The position numbers were made by a program, and so were the translations under genes. From Bacillus sp. BP-3 (GTDB lineage: Bacteria > Bacillota > Bacilli > Bacillales > Bacillaceae_G), in the NCBI RefSeq assembly GCF_028401955.1, contig NZ_JAQOTJ010000005.1, positions 220,204-284,203 on the forward strand: DNA of 64,000 nt. The letters run 5' to 3'. Below the pieces are notes generated by a model that worked only from the letters and a program-made list of their open reading frames with translations, was not told the DNA's origin and ran no database searches. Positions 8,257-17,782 of the stretch are shown piece after piece; position 1 is the stretch's first letter, and each line of letters opens with the position of its first letter.

Positions 8257-9537
8257 TCACATTAAATACCGAACATATATGTAAATCGTTGATAAGATAA
8301 TGGAGATTATCATCACAGGGAATCCAACTATTAAATATTTCATAAAGGAGATATGGTGTCCTTGCTTTGCGGCTAGTCCAGCTACTACTAAATTGGCGCT
8401 GGCTCCGATTAGCGTTCCGTTACCACCTAAACAGGCTCCTAGTGATAAACTCCACCATAATGGTTCTAAATTTGTGATTCCAATTGACCCCATTTCTTTT
8501 ATCATGGGGATCATTGTCGCTACAAATGGAATATTGTCAACAAAAGCAGAGACAATCGCACTCATCCATAAAATTAAGAGCGTTGTCATTTTTACCTCCC
8601 CCCCGGTTAGAGCCATCGCTTTTTTAGCCACCATTGCGATAAGCCCTGTTTCCACCAATCCACCAACTATAACGAATAAGCCGATAAAGAAAAAAAGAAT
8701 GGTCCATTCTACCTTTTCTAATGTTCGATCTAAATATCTATCTCCTGTCATCAGCAGTAAAAGAAAGGCCCCAAACAAGGCAATTGTAGCTGTTTCAATA
8801 TGGATAAATTGATGCAGAAAAAAACCGCCAATTGTCACTACAATAACAAAGACACACTTTTTCAATAGCCTTACATCTTTAATCTCGTTTCTTTCATCCT
8901 TGTTCAGTAATTCGTTTATTAACTCAGGTGTTGTTTTGAGTTTTTTTCTATAAATGAGCGTAAATATAACAAGAGACACTAATAAAATAATAAAGCTAAT
9001 CAATGATAAATTATTAATGAATGCAAGAAATGTTAGTTCTTTTACAGCACTACCAATCATAATATTAGGCGGATCTCCAATCATAGTAGCAGTGCCACCA
9101 ATATTCGAAGCGAAAATTTGAGTGATTAAATAAGGAGTAGGATTTACTTTCAGTTGTGATGTGATACTTAATGTAACTGGAACGATGAGTAAAACTGTCG
9201 TGACATTGTCTAAAAAGGCGGATGCGATGGCAGTAATCAGTCCGAGCACAAAAAGAAGTCGGATTGGATTTCCTTTCACCTTTTTCGCAGCCCGTATCGC
9301 AATGTAGCCAAATACACCTGTCTGCGCAGTAATTGATACAATAATCATCATCCCAACCAACAAACCGATTGTATTAAAATCAATATGATGAATAGCTGTT
9401 TTTTGATCGATGACCCCGAAGACCACCATTAAGATTCCACCTAACATTGCAATAAGTGTACGGTGGAGTTTTTCTGAAATAATCCCAGCGTATGTAATCA
9501 AGAAAATCCCTAGTGCTATAATCGACTTCGTTTCCAC
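8257..9537 (-). CDS. ArsB/NhaD-type ion permease
   Basis: Polytopic membrane transporter of the ion transporter superfamily, 426 residues, about 11-12 helices. The two inverted halves each carry the paired signature: SAFLDNVTTVLL with GGTATMIGDPPNIMIG, and SAFVDNIPFVATM with GGNGTLIGASANLV. These are typical of ArsB, NhaD and related anion or Na+/H+ transporters; the substrate cannot be set. Starts with GTG, with GGAGG six bases ahead. Its position in front of the Ktr genes suggests a role in cation balance, but that is inference. Confidence 0.8.
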   Translation of the reverse strand: METKSIIALGIFLITYAGIISEKLHRTLIAMLGGILMVVFGVIDQKTAIHHIDFNTIGLLVGMMIIVSITAQTGVFGYIAIRAAKKVKGNPIRLLFVLGLITAIASAFLDNVTTVLLIVPVTLSITSQLKVNPTPYLITQIFASNIGGTATMIGDPPNIMIGSAVKELTFLAFINNLSLISFIILLVSLVIFTLIYRKKLKTTPELINELLNKDERNEIKDVRLLKKCVFVIVVTIGGFFLHQFIHIETATIALFGAFLLLLMTGDRYLDRTLEKVEWTILFFFIGLFVIVGGLVETGLIAMVAKKAMALTGGEVKMTTLLILWMSAIVSAFVDNIPFVATMIPMIKEMGSIGITNLEPLWWSLSLGACLGGNGTLIGASANLVVAGLAAKQGHHISFMKYLIVGFPVMIISIILSTIYIYVRYLM

Positions 9538-9598
9538 GTGTATCCTCCATAATCTTTTTATGTACTTTATTGTAACGATTGCTGTATTTTTTTATGCA

Positions 9599-9630
9599 CA
9601 AAAAGAACCCTGTTACTAAACAGAGTTTAA
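9599..9630 (-). terminator. Terminator of the phosphotransferase gene
   Basis: On the minus strand AACTCTGTT and AACAGGGTT pair around TAGT, followed by CTTTTTG. It lies about 15 bases beyond the stop codon of the gene at 9642. Confidence 0.7.
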
Positions 9631-9641
9631 AAAAGGAGTTC

Positions 9642-10616
9642 TTAAACAAACGTCAAAAAGTCTACATTCGTATACGGAATTTCATGTTCAATCCGGTGCT
9701 GTAAATCTTGCAGTGTATACGCTTGCCAATCTTCTAAATTTTTTGCATCCCACACGTTATGAAACAGCGTAAATAAAAAGACTTCGCGCAGTTTTAGAAA
9801 AAGCGGAACTTGCCTTAGTATCTCTTTATTCATTAAATGTTCTTTGTTGTATCCCTCGGTGAAATACTTCATGAATTCTTGCGGAAACGATACATGTTCT
9901 GGCCTTACTGATAATCCTTGCCACACTGCATGGTAAAATGACGCAGCAATATCTTGAGCAAACCAGTTAAACGAACAATCATCAAAATCAAAAATTGTTA
10001 ATGTGTTGTCTTGAACAAAAAAGTTCCCCTGATGAAGGTCATTATGAACGAGCCCGTATGTATCTTGCTCCTTAGACAGTTCTTGAACTTCGCTAATCAT
10101 GTTTTCATAGCTTGCAGCTAACGTTGTACTGATCGATTTTAAAAAGTTCATAGATTTTATATCGCACTTCCAAACGGGTCTCTCATACGATTCATAATTG
10201 CTAGCATTTTGTTTCGCGATCGCATGCATCTTCCCAATTGTTTGCCCCCAATTTTGAAATAGCTTCCTATTCCATTCTCTTTCATCCGCCACATTCACAA
10301 ACTGACCAGGTACCTTTATAAATGAAGTAAGAAAAAATGATTCTTCTTCTCTATCTATTTGTTCAACCTCATTCCCAAAACAAGAAGCAACCGGCAAGGA
10401 AACATTCACGCCGCCTGCTTGTAAGCTACGTATAAAATCCAGTTCACTTTGGATTTGTTTGACACTTCTACGAGAGTTTGAAGTTATTCGTAAAATCCGG
10501 CTTTCTCCTTCATATGTATACTCGTATACTTCATTTTGAAACCCACTAGAGAGTTTCTTACAGCTTTCTTCTTTTCCTCTAAAATATTGCATTGCTTGTT
10601 TTACTTTCGTATTCAT
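9642..10616 (-). CDS. Aminoglycoside phosphotransferase-family kinase
   Basis: Small-molecule kinase of the APH/choline kinase fold, 324 residues. The catalytic loop is LVHNDLHQGNFFV (residues about 192-204, HxDxxxxN) and the metal-binding motif is IFDFDDC. The N-lobe carries a glycine-type turn (KLSSGFQNEVYEY) and a lysine-poor ILRI strand. Homologues include homoserine kinase-like and choline kinase-like enzymes; the substrate is unknown and a resistance role should not be assumed. Its neighbours do not inform its function. Confidence 0.75.
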   Translation of the reverse strand: MNTKVKQAMQYFRGKEESCKKLSSGFQNEVYEYTYEGESRILRITSNSRRSVKQIQSELDFIRSLQAGGVNVSLPVASCFGNEVEQIDREEESFFLTSFIKVPGQFVNVADEREWNRKLFQNWGQTIGKMHAIAKQNASNYESYERPVWKCDIKSMNFLKSISTTLAASYENMISEVQELSKEQDTYGLVHNDLHQGNFFVQDNTLTIFDFDDCSFNWFAQDIAASFYHAVWQGLSVRPEHVSFPQEFMKYFTEGYNKEHLMNKEILRQVPLFLKLREVFLFTLFHNVWDAKNLEDWQAYTLQDLQHRIEHEIPYTNVDFLTFV

Positions 10617-10658
10617 GTTACATACCTCGTCTCTATTAACAAAATGACACTTCCATTT

Positions 10659-10886
10659 TCATGACGAAAAAAGCCAAAATTTCCACAGGAGACACACGAT
10701 AAAAACGAATGAATAATCACTGAAATCTAATTTTGGTCCCTTCTTCACTTGCATCTCTAACAACGTATGAACCAAATTTCCTTCCTTATACTTATGAATG
10801 CTTTTCATTGCATACCTATAAAATAGAAATTGTAGTACTGTGAAACCGGTGGTCAATATGAAAAAGAAAAAAAGAAAATTAATCAT
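10659..10886 (-). CDS. Small membrane protein, unknown
   Basis: 75 residues with two predicted membrane segments (residues 3-24, LFFFFILTTGFTVLQFLFY; and the C-terminal 20, SFVFIVCLLWKFWLF) and a basic middle. TAAGGAGGATTTCT directly precedes the ATG, which is strong evidence that it is translated. It lies 42 bases upstream of the kinase gene on the same strand, so the two may be co-transcribed. No family recognised. Confidence 0.65.
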   Translation of the reverse strand: MINFLFFFFILTTGFTVLQFLFYRYAMKSIHKYKEGNLVHTLLEMQVKKGPKLDFSDYSFVFIVCLLWKFWLFSS

Positions 10887-11025
10887 AGAAATCCTCCTTA
10901 TTTCTTTGTTAGCTATCCCTTATCTTTCACTTCTTCCATGCTCAAAAAATTCCTCCTATGTCCACTCACATATAGGCATTTACCTACATACATTAAAGTA
11001 AATGTATTTTGGGAGGTGTCATACA

Positions 11026-12027
11026 TTGCGAAAAATTCTAGCGTGTTTTTTAATTGTTTTTCTTACTGCCTTTACATTTGTTGCGTGTAATAAAAAAGAT
11101 GAAAATGCAAAGGTACAGAAAGTACGCGTTGGTGAAGTGACACATTCATTATTTTACGCTCCGTTATATGTTGCAATGGAAAAAGGATTTTTTAAAGATG
11201 AAGAACTAGAAGTTGATCTGCAAACAACTGCTGGTGGCGATAAAACGATGACAGCTTTATTATCAAATGGCATCGATATTGCGCTTGTCGGTTCAGAAAC
11301 ATCTATTTATGTTTATGCGCAAGGAGCAAAAAATCCGGCAATTAACTTTGCCCAATTAACACAAACAGATGGAACATTTCTCGTTTCTCGCAAAAAACTT
11401 AATTCTTTTAACTGGAATGATGTGAAAGGCACAACTTTTCTTGGTCAGCGTAAAGGCGGGATGCCGCAAATGGTTGGCGAATACGTACTGAAAAAACATG
11501 GAATTGATCCGCACAAAGATACAAATTTAATTCAAAATATCGAATTTGCGAATATCGCAAATTCCTTTGCATCTGGTACCGGCGATTTCGTGCAACTCTT
11601 TGAACCGACTGCTAGCATTTTCGAGAAAGAAGGAAAAGGTTATATCGTTGCTTCATTCGGCGTTGAATCCGGAACTGTTCCGTATACAACCTTTATGGCA
11701 AAAGAAAACTTCTTAAAGAAAGATAAGGCAACCGCAGAGAAATTTACACGTGCTATTTATAAAGCGCAGCAATGGGTCGATACACATAGCGCAGAAGAAA
11801 TTGCAAAAGCTGTTGAACCGCGCTTTAAAGATACACCAAAAGATATTATGGTAAAAGTCATCGATCGCTATAAACAACAACATTCGTACGCAACGAATCC
11901 ACTGTTAGACGAGGCAGAGTGGAAACAACTGCAAACCATTATGAAAGAAGCTGGCGAATTACCGAAAGAAGTGCAACATAAAGAGTTAGTGAACACATCC
12001 ATTGCGGAAAGTGTCATTAAGAAATAG
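11026..12027 (+). CDS. ABC transporter substrate-binding lipoprotein (NMT1/SsuA class)
   Basis: Extracellular solute receptor, 333 residues. The start is TTG at 11026, ten bases after GGGAGGTG; an in-frame ATG at 11002 lies before that site. The N-terminus is a lipoprotein signal (KILACFLIVFLTAFTFVAC, lipid Cys at residue 21). The body has the NMT1/ThiY features of receptors for nitrate, sulfonate, taurine or pyrimidine (FYAPLYVAMEKGFFKDEEL). It heads a three-gene importer operon. The set resembles B. subtilis YtlA-YtlC-YtlD; no TPP riboswitch is seen upstream, so a thiamine-precursor role has no support. Confidence 0.85.
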   Translation: MRKILACFLIVFLTAFTFVACNKKDENAKVQKVRVGEVTHSLFYAPLYVAMEKGFFKDEELEVDLQTTAGGDKTMTALLSNGIDIALVGSETSIYVYAQGAKNPAINFAQLTQTDGTFLVSRKKLNSFNWNDVKGTTFLGQRKGGMPQMVGEYVLKKHGIDPHKDTNLIQNIEFANIANSFASGTGDFVQLFEPTASIFEKEGKGYIVASFGVESGTVPYTTFMAKENFLKKDKATAEKFTRAIYKAQQWVDTHSAEEIAKAVEPRFKDTPKDIMVKVIDRYKQQHSYATNPLLDEAEWKQLQTIMKEAGELPKEVQHKELVNTSIAESVIKK

Positions 12028-12038
12028 AGGCGAGTCTC

Positions 12039-12803
12039 ATGAACTTCCTAGAGCTTTCCAACGTATCTCATTGCTTCTTCTCAAAAGACAATGCCAGTCT
12101 TGTCTTATCGAATATTTCTTTAACAATCGAAGAAGGAGAATTTATTTCCTTCCTTGGCCCAAGCGGCTGCGGCAAAACAACATTACTTTCTATCATTTCA
12201 GGTTTACTACACTCCATTGAAGGAACCGTCTTTCTTGATGGTGAACGCATCACAAAACCAACGTCTTCCATCGGTTATATGCTTCAGCAAGATTACTTGT
12301 TTCCATGGAAAACGATTGAAGATAATATTTCCGTCGGCTTATACATTACAAAAACATACACATCTAAAACGAAGCAACATGCTTTGCATTTGTTAGAACA
12401 AGTTGGTTTGCAAGGTGTTGAGAAGCAATACCCGCGTGAATTATCAGGCGGAATGCGCCAGCGCGCTGCTCTCGTTCGGACACTGGTCACAAATCCGAAA
12501 ATATTATTACTAGATGAACCATTCTCTGCCCTTGATTATCAAACAAAACTAAAATTAGAAGAACTCGTTTTTTCTATTTTAAAAGAATATAAGAAAACAT
12601 CACTTCTCGTTACACATGACATTGAAGAGGCCATTGCGATGAGCGATCGTATATACTTGTTGCAAGCAAAACCAGGCCGCATCGCGAAAGTATTTTCAGT
12701 CCCAGAAACCATTCGCTCCCTCTCGCCGTTTGAAGCACGTCAGCACCACGATTTCCCTTCATTCTTCCAGTTAATATGGAAGGAGTTGGAACAACTTGAA
12801 TAA
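12039..12803 (+). CDS. ABC transporter ATP-binding protein (SsuB/TauB class)
   Basis: ATPase of the importer, 254 residues. Walker A is GPSGCGKTT (about residues 40-48), the Q-loop lies in [11 protein letters not shown], the signature is [11 protein letters not shown], Walker B is [12 protein letters not shown], and the H-loop is LVTHDIEEA. Starts 11 bases after the receptor gene and overlaps the permease gene by 8 bases, so translation is probably coupled. Confidence 0.9.
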   Translation: MNFLELSNVSHCFFSKDNASLVLSNISLTIEEGEFISFLGPSGCGKTTLLSIISGLLHSIEGTVFLDGERITKPTSSIGYMLQQDYLFPWKTIEDNISVGLYITKTYTSKTKQHALHLLEQVGLQGVEKQYPRELSGGMRQRAALVRTLVTNPKILLLDEPFSALDYQTKLKLEELVFSILKEYKKTSLLVTHDIEEAIAMSDRIYLLQAKPGRIAKVFSVPETIRSLSPFEARQHHDFPSFFQLIWKELEQLE

Positions 12804-13602
12804 TATAAAAGAATTTCATCAAAGTTTTCAAAAACGTGAAAAAAAGCGGACATTTGCTGTTCGAATCTTGCAGCTGCTCCTGCTCATACTCTTTTTCGCA
12901 TTATGGGAAATCGCCAGCCGAAACGAGTGGATTGATCCATTATTATTTAGCTCACCGTCTAGCATCTTTCATTTGCTCATCACAAAATGGCAAGATCATT
13001 CCCTTTGGCCACACATATATACAACGCTCCTTGAAACGTGTCTTGGCTTTATCCTTGGCACACTTCTCGGTACGTGCATCGCAACCTTTTTATGGTGGAG
13101 CCCATTCATTGCTCGTGTACTCGACCCGTACCTTGTCGTCTTAAACGCAATGCCAAAAGTAGCGCTTGGCCCCATTATTATCGTCATCTTCGGGCCTAAT
13201 ATTTCATCGGCAGTAGCGATGGGTGTCATCATTTCCATCATCGTTACAATCCTCGTCATTTATAGCGCTTTTCAAGAAGTAGACGCCAATTATGTAAAGG
13301 TCATGCAAACTTTTGGTGCAAATAAATGGCAATGTTATAAACAAGTCATTTTACCAGCATCGTTCCCAGCGATTATTTCCACATTAAAGGTAAATGTCGG
13401 TCTCTCTTGGGTTGGGGTCATTTTCGGTGAACTGCTCATTTCCAAAGAAGGACTCGGCTATTTAATTAGCTACGGCTTTCAAGTCTTTAACTTTACACTC
13501 GTCTTGCTGAGCGTGCTTCTCACTTGTATTCTTGCCACCCTTATGTATGTACTTGTCGCAGCATTTGAAAAATTCGTTACACGCACGAAAAAAGCAACCT
13601 AA
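12796..13602 (+). CDS. ABC transporter permease (SsuC/TauC class)
   Basis: Membrane subunit of the importer, 268 residues with about six helices and the EAA-type coupling loop near residues 165-190 ([20 protein letters not shown]). The start codon is TTG at 12796, with AAGGAG about ten bases upstream inside the ATPase gene. The transcript ends at the hairpin that overlaps its stop codon. Confidence 0.88.
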   Translation: MNNIKEFHQSFQKREKKRTFAVRILQLLLLILFFALWEIASRNEWIDPLLFSSPSSIFHLLITKWQDHSLWPHIYTTLLETCLGFILGTLLGTCIATFLWWSPFIARVLDPYLVVLNAMPKVALGPIIIVIFGPNISSAVAMGVIISIIVTILVIYSAFQEVDANYVKVMQTFGANKWQCYKQVILPASFPAIISTLKVNVGLSWVGVIFGELLISKEGLGYLISYGFQVFNFTLVLLSVLLTCILATLMYVLVAAFEKFVTRTKKAT

Positions 13603-13622
13603 CACAATGTAGGTTGCTTTCT
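13590..13622. terminator. Shared terminator between ABC operon and RDD gene
   Basis: AAAGCAACCT and AGGTTGCTTT pair perfectly around ACACAATGT; T- and A-runs on both sides. The permease stop codon lies inside the left arm. It serves both convergent units. Confidence 0.88.
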
Positions 13623-13624
13623 TA

Positions 13625-14023
13625 TTAATCACGAATAACTTGCGTTCCTGCAATAAAATCGTGAATAGAACGTTTATCTTTTCGCAGTGCTACCATAAAT
13701 GCACTTACAATAAAACCACTTCCAAACATAAAACCATATATAATTCCACTTAATAAGTAACGTTTTACTGTAGTCCAAATCGTAATATTCTGTCCATCCA
13801 TTCGTACAATTCGAATGTTTACTGCTTTCTTACCTACTGTAAACCCAGACCATACAATAGGAACAATTAATAAGTATAGCGTTTGTGAAATACCTACTAT
13901 TGTGTCTGATGCCTCATCAGACATACCTATTAATGTAAAAATCACAATAGGGGGAACAAATACTAATACATCTAAAAGGATAGCCCCAAATCGTCTCCAA
14001 AACCCTGCTAGCTCTTGATTCAT
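13625..14023 (-). CDS. RDD family membrane protein
   Basis: 132 residues with an RDD domain: Arg in the first helix (FWRRFGAILLDVLVF) followed by Asp, three membrane segments, a conserved middle (GFTVGKKAVNIRIV) and the DFIAGTQVI end. Function of the family is largely unknown; some members act as Na+/H+ antiporters. GAGAAGAG lies close ahead of the ATG. It stands alone. Confidence 0.75.
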   Translation of the reverse strand: MNQELAGFWRRFGAILLDVLVFVPPIVIFTLIGMSDEASDTIVGISQTLYLLIVPIVWSGFTVGKKAVNIRIVRMDGQNITIWTTVKRYLLSGIIYGFMFGSGFIVSAFMVALRKDKRSIHDFIAGTQVIRD

Positions 14024-14227
14024 ATTCTCTTCTCCATTCTCTTATGTATTTCTCTTTACATTTTGGATATATGTATAAATTCTCTCCTCTTGCTCAAGCA
14101 AAAGGATTCGCATCTCCTCTATAAATCACATCCTAAAACTATAACCTCCATATTACAACAAACTTCGACTAAGTTCGACATTTCGTTTGTAAATTATCTC
14201 CCAAATTATAGGATTAATATCTTTATC

Positions 14228-15313
14228 CTACGCTTCTTCCACTTCCTCCGAAATTTGCTGTAATCCTGATAGCACCTCCGCTCTCATTTTCACAAGCTCT
14301 GGAAATTGATAAAAGAAAGCAATCTTTTGATACTTTACTTCTTTTGACTCTTTCACTTTGTTAGAATCTTGTAAAATGAACGCTGTAAATGTATCAGCAA
14401 TATCTTCTGTGACGTTCGTTGTTGCATATTCAGAAACAAATTTGTCTTCATGTTCTTTAAAAAACTGCATTTGCGCTTCTACATTTGTCTCTACTTTCTT
14501 CTCTTTCCATTCACCTTCAAGTAGTTTCCAAAACTGTTCATAAAATTGATTCACATACGACTTTTTCTTTGTACAGCCTTCTGTTAAAAACAGTGTCGTA
14601 CATTTCGATTCATATGCGGAGATATCTTTTTCTTCCGTAACAGCTTTTACATACTTTTTATCTACAGGAATTTGCGTTTTATTTAACGTTAAAACGTGAG
14701 CCGTTTCATGAATTAACGTTTTCATCACTTCGTTTATATTAACGTTGGAATCTAATGCATCTAAACTTAATACCCAGTCTTCAGGATTGTTTTCATTTTG
14801 CATCACATGAGCAACGATGTTATCATATCCATCCGATACAATATCAAACTCTTTTATATCCTCTCTATATTTTGCTGGTATTAACACACTGTACATATCC
14901 CATAATGCTTCGTGATAATCTGTTTCTTCATGAAATGCACTAATTTCTTCTCTAACTTCTTTATCATCAGCAAAGACTTTCTGTAATCTTTTTTTATCTA
15001 GCTTTTCAAAATATGGATCTACTAATTCATTATTATCAATATAATAAGAGGCTAAAAAGAAGTAACGTTCGTCATCTCCTCTTTGTTCTTCATAAGCTGC
15101 TAATTCTTCCTTACTTTCTACTTCCGTATGTGTTTCTAATTCAGAGATTCCTTGCATGTTTTTATTAATTTTACTAAGGAATGCATCTCCGGTTTTTAAA
15201 CACTCTTCTTTTGTTTTACATACTTCTTTTGCCACATTCTTTGCTTTACTACAGCTACTAATCAAGCAAATAAATATGAGCAAAAATAAAAAATGAATAT
15301 GGTTTTTCCTCAT
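14228..15313 (-). CDS. Putative zinc-metallopeptidase lipoprotein (HExxH)
   Basis: 361 residues. The signal ends at the lipobox ISSC (Cys at residue 21), so the protein should be anchored outside the membrane. It carries a zinc-binding motif TLIHETAHVL (about residues 198-207) and, about 90 residues further on, TEDIADTF, which could give the third ligand as in gluzincin-like peptidases. The rest is charged and helical. GGAGGATGTT precedes the ATG. It stands alone. No named family recognised; activity is inferred from the motif. Confidence 0.65.
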   Translation of the reverse strand: MRKNHIHFLFLLIFICLISSCSKAKNVAKEVCKTKEECLKTGDAFLSKINKNMQGISELETHTEVESKEELAAYEEQRGDDERYFFLASYYIDNNELVDPYFEKLDKKRLQKVFADDKEVREEISAFHEETDYHEALWDMYSVLIPAKYREDIKEFDIVSDGYDNIVAHVMQNENNPEDWVLSLDALDSNVNINEVMKTLIHETAHVLTLNKTQIPVDKKYVKAVTEEKDISAYESKCTTLFLTEGCTKKKSYVNQFYEQFWKLLEGEWKEKKVETNVEAQMQFFKEHEDKFVSEYATTNVTEDIADTFTAFILQDSNKVKESKEVKYQKIAFFYQFPELVKMRAEVLSGLQQISEEVEEA

Positions 15314-15737
15314 AACATCCTCCTTGCATTCTATTATTTCATTGAAATCATAATCAATTTTGGCAAAAGATACAATAATATGCTTTAGTCAGTTGGTTAA
15401 AAAGCCCCCTTTTTTATAAATACTTTTTCAGTTCAAACAAAGTATGAAATCAAAAATAACATTTCTACTGGAATTTTATTTTATATCCACCATATGATAC
15501 TGGTTTACCTTTGGTCAGTTATATGTGATTCAGCGCGGCCCTTCCATTCCACTCAAAAAATCCAGTCATAAAAAAAGAGGGAGAAGGCATTTTTTATTGA
15601 AGTTTGTTTATAATGGCTTTTTAACTTGTTAGGGGAATCGTAGTAGATTATGAATCTCTTTGATAATTTTTATTTTCCTTATAGTACTTGGCATGTTGTA
15701 TTAAAAAATTTTAATTTTGAAAGGAGAATCAATAAAT
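15314..15737. other. Divergent spacer, 424 bases
   Basis: Between the divergent lipoprotein and hydrolase genes. TATAAT at about 15611 (TTGTTTATAATGG) is a possible -10 for the hydrolase. No terminator, repeat or small gene was recognised, and no PlcR box was found despite the secreted product downstream. Confidence 0.4.
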
Positions 15738-17270
15738 ATGAGCACGAAAAAACGAATAGGGAATAAGTTATTACTTGTCAGTGCAATTTGTGCGATAACT
15801 ATTCCTTCTGTTTCTTATGCGGAGGAAGTAATTTCACCTAAAAATTTCGCGAGTTCTTCAAGTTTATATGAGGGACGGAATACAGATGTATTGAAAACAA
15901 GTTTATATCCCAATACATATAATAATCCGTTCAACCACCAATTTATTTCGACATTACAGGAAACAAACACAAATATAAAAAAAATAGACAATACTGATAA
16001 TGAAAATCCTGTTATATCTACTACTCTTACATTTATCCGCTATATGCATACTGAAAATTATAAATCTGCATTTGATTTAACTTCTCGATCATTACAGAAA
16101 ATAATCTCCGAAAAACGGCTGAAGAGCTATTGGAAGGGACTCCCGGTGCAATTACAAGCAGGTTCTTTTATAGGAATTGGAGAGGTAACACAAAAAGAGA
16201 CAAATTCCGTTCATACAAATGTAGAGATTAAATTAGTTTTTGAACTATTTACTGTACCTTTACTAATTAAACTAGATCCATCTGGAAAAATAGATGATTT
16301 TCAGCTTAGCATGTCATTTAGTCCTGTTGCAGAGCGTCCACCATATAGTAAGCCTGAATCATTTGTTGATAAAGAAGTAGTAGTTGGAAGTGGTGCGTTT
16401 CCATTACCAGGAACATTGTCTGTTCCAAAGGGAAAGGGGCCTTTCCCAGCGGTTATTCTTGTTCAAGGATCTGGAGCAACCGATCAGGATGAAACAGCGT
16501 TTGCTTTAAAACCATTTCGCGATTTAGCTGAAGGTCTTGCCTCGAAAGAAATTGCTGTCCTTCGCTATAATAAACGAACTTATGAACATGGATTAAAAAC
16601 ACAACTTAGTCCTTTTTATACAGTTGATAAAGAGACAACGGATGATGCACTTCTTGCGACTCGTTTTCTTCAAAATGAACCTATGATAAATAAGAATCAA
16701 ATTTATATCCTTGGTCATAGTCAAGGTGGAATGATGCTTCCGAAAATGATCGAAAAAGACCAAAATCAAAATATTGCTGGGGCAATTGTGATGGGAGGAC
16801 CAGCCCGTACAATCCAAGATGTTGTTTTAGATCAATTTGAGTATCTTTTTTCTATTGGAGCAATGAAACCTGAAGAATATAAATTTTACAAATCGCAATT
16901 TAAATTATTAAATGATCCCAATTTCTCTAGTCAGAATCCTCCAAAAGATTTTTATTTAGGATCACCAGTATTTTGGGATTCTATCCGTAAAATTAAAGCA
17001 GCAGAAATGTCAAAAGAACAAAAGACACCGCTTCTTATTATTCAAGGAGAAAGAGACTATCAAGTTCAATCAAAAATCGAAATTCCTCTTTGGAAAGAAC
17101 AATTAAAAGAGCGAGATAACGTTGATTATCGACTATATCCAAAGTTAAATCACTTCTTTACAGAAGGAAATGGAGAATTAAGTAAACCGGATGAATATTA
17201 TAGTCCTGCTAATATCCCTGAGTATGTTATAAATGATATTGCTGCTTGGGTGCAAGGAAGATCGAAATAA
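15738..17270 (+). CDS. Secreted alpha/beta hydrolase with N-terminal DUF3887-like domain
   Basis: 510 residues. The start is the ATG at 15738, ten bases after AAAGGAGA; an in-frame TTG at 15717 lies before that site. A Sec signal peptide ends near residue 27 (PSVSYAEE). Residues about 85-195 resemble the DUF3887 module that precedes secreted hydrolases; the rest is an alpha/beta hydrolase with an oxyanion strand VQGSGATDQD, nucleophile elbow GHSQGG, a late Asp (GERDYQ) and His (LNHFF). Substrate unknown; an esterase or peptidase is possible. The TAA stop lies inside the ATAAA end of a bcr1-like repeat. Confidence 0.8.
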   Translation: MSTKKRIGNKLLLVSAICAITIPSVSYAEEVISPKNFASSSSLYEGRNTDVLKTSLYPNTYNNPFNHQFISTLQETNTNIKKIDNTDNENPVISTTLTFIRYMHTENYKSAFDLTSRSLQKIISEKRLKSYWKGLPVQLQAGSFIGIGEVTQKETNSVHTNVEIKLVFELFTVPLLIKLDPSGKIDDFQLSMSFSPVAERPPYSKPESFVDKEVVVGSGAFPLPGTLSVPKGKGPFPAVILVQGSGATDQDETAFALKPFRDLAEGLASKEIAVLRYNKRTYEHGLKTQLSPFYTVDKETTDDALLATRFLQNEPMINKNQIYILGHSQGGMMLPKMIEKDQNQNIAGAIVMGGPARTIQDVVLDQFEYLFSIGAMKPEEYKFYKSQFKLLNDPNFSSQNPPKDFYLGSPVFWDSIRKIKAAEMSKEQKTPLLIIQGERDYQVQSKIEIPLWKEQLKERDNVDYRLYPKLNHFFTEGNGELSKPDEYYSPANIPEYVINDIAAWVQGRSK

Positions 17271-17375
17271 AGTGAAACTTCCATCAGTGGGAGTTTTCTT
17301 CATCCCCCACCTATCTTCTTCGCTTTTCTCTGAATCTTTAGGTGGGGGTCTTACTGCCCGTTCATGCGGGATAAA
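17267..17375 (+). repeat. bcr1-like repeat with internal deletion (109 bp)
   Basis: Begins ATAAAGTGAAACTTCC and ends GCGGGATAAA, as in the 157-bp copy at 18765-18921, but lacks 48 bases. The lost part lies exactly between two ATCCCCCAC direct repeats of the long copy, so slippage or recombination between them explains the short form. The ATAAA end contains the stop codon of the hydrolase gene. Confidence 0.85.
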
Positions 17376-17397
17376 ATTAGCAACCATATTTTTTAAT

Positions 17398-17737
17398 AAC
17401 GATTTTCTGTATTTAAGATAGAATCATTTTTTCGTATTCATTACTGTAATTCTGTAAATTTAGAACGGCTAGAATGTCATTTATATGGACAATTAATTAG
17501 TATTCCTCTTTGTTCTTCCACCATGTTTCAAATGTGCCAATTACTCCTCATCAAGAAGAAAAGAGAATTAAGTGAATATAAAGCAATTTATATCATAAAA
17601 GATTATTTTTTACTTATTTATCAATCTTTACAAAAAACACCGAGGACTTAACAAAGATATTTAAAAAATCAAAACAAAGCTATATAGACATTGTAGTTGT
17701 TTATCACGTATTAACAGACCTAATTTTGTACAAATAA
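17398..17737 (+). pseudogene. Remnant of an IS231/IS4-type transposase C-terminus
   Basis: The plus strand encodes SFFRIHYCNSVNLERLEC, then HLYGQLISI and RELSEYKAIYIIKDYF, the pattern of the C-terminal region of IS231-type transposases (FKTWKS..H.., LERFECHLYG, ELSE.KA). A stop at 17648-17650 interrupts the frame; restoring one A in the A-run near 17632 extends it through TEDLTKIFKK to a TAA at 17735. The DDE core is missing, so it is inactive. Confidence 0.75.
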
Positions 17738-17738
17738 A

Positions 17739-17782
17739 AAAGAAATCGGTTGCTCTACTTCGTAAAACAGCCGATTTCTTCT
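17739..17782 (-). terminator. Terminator overlapping the ytkD 3' end
   Basis: AGAAATCGG(C/T)TG-type arms pair across the last codons of ytkD (AGAAATCGGTTGCTC with CAGCCGATTTCTT on the plus strand). On the minus strand T-rich sequence follows. The stop codon lies inside the stem. Confidence 0.7.

Noticed and set aside
10887-11025. TPP riboswitch ahead of the NMT1-class importer
   Set aside because: None of the conserved THI-box blocks are present, so a thiamine-precursor substrate is not supported.
14015-14263. 82-codon open frame between RDD and lipoprotein genes
   Set aside because: It overlaps the ends of two well-supported minus-strand genes and has no ribosome site.
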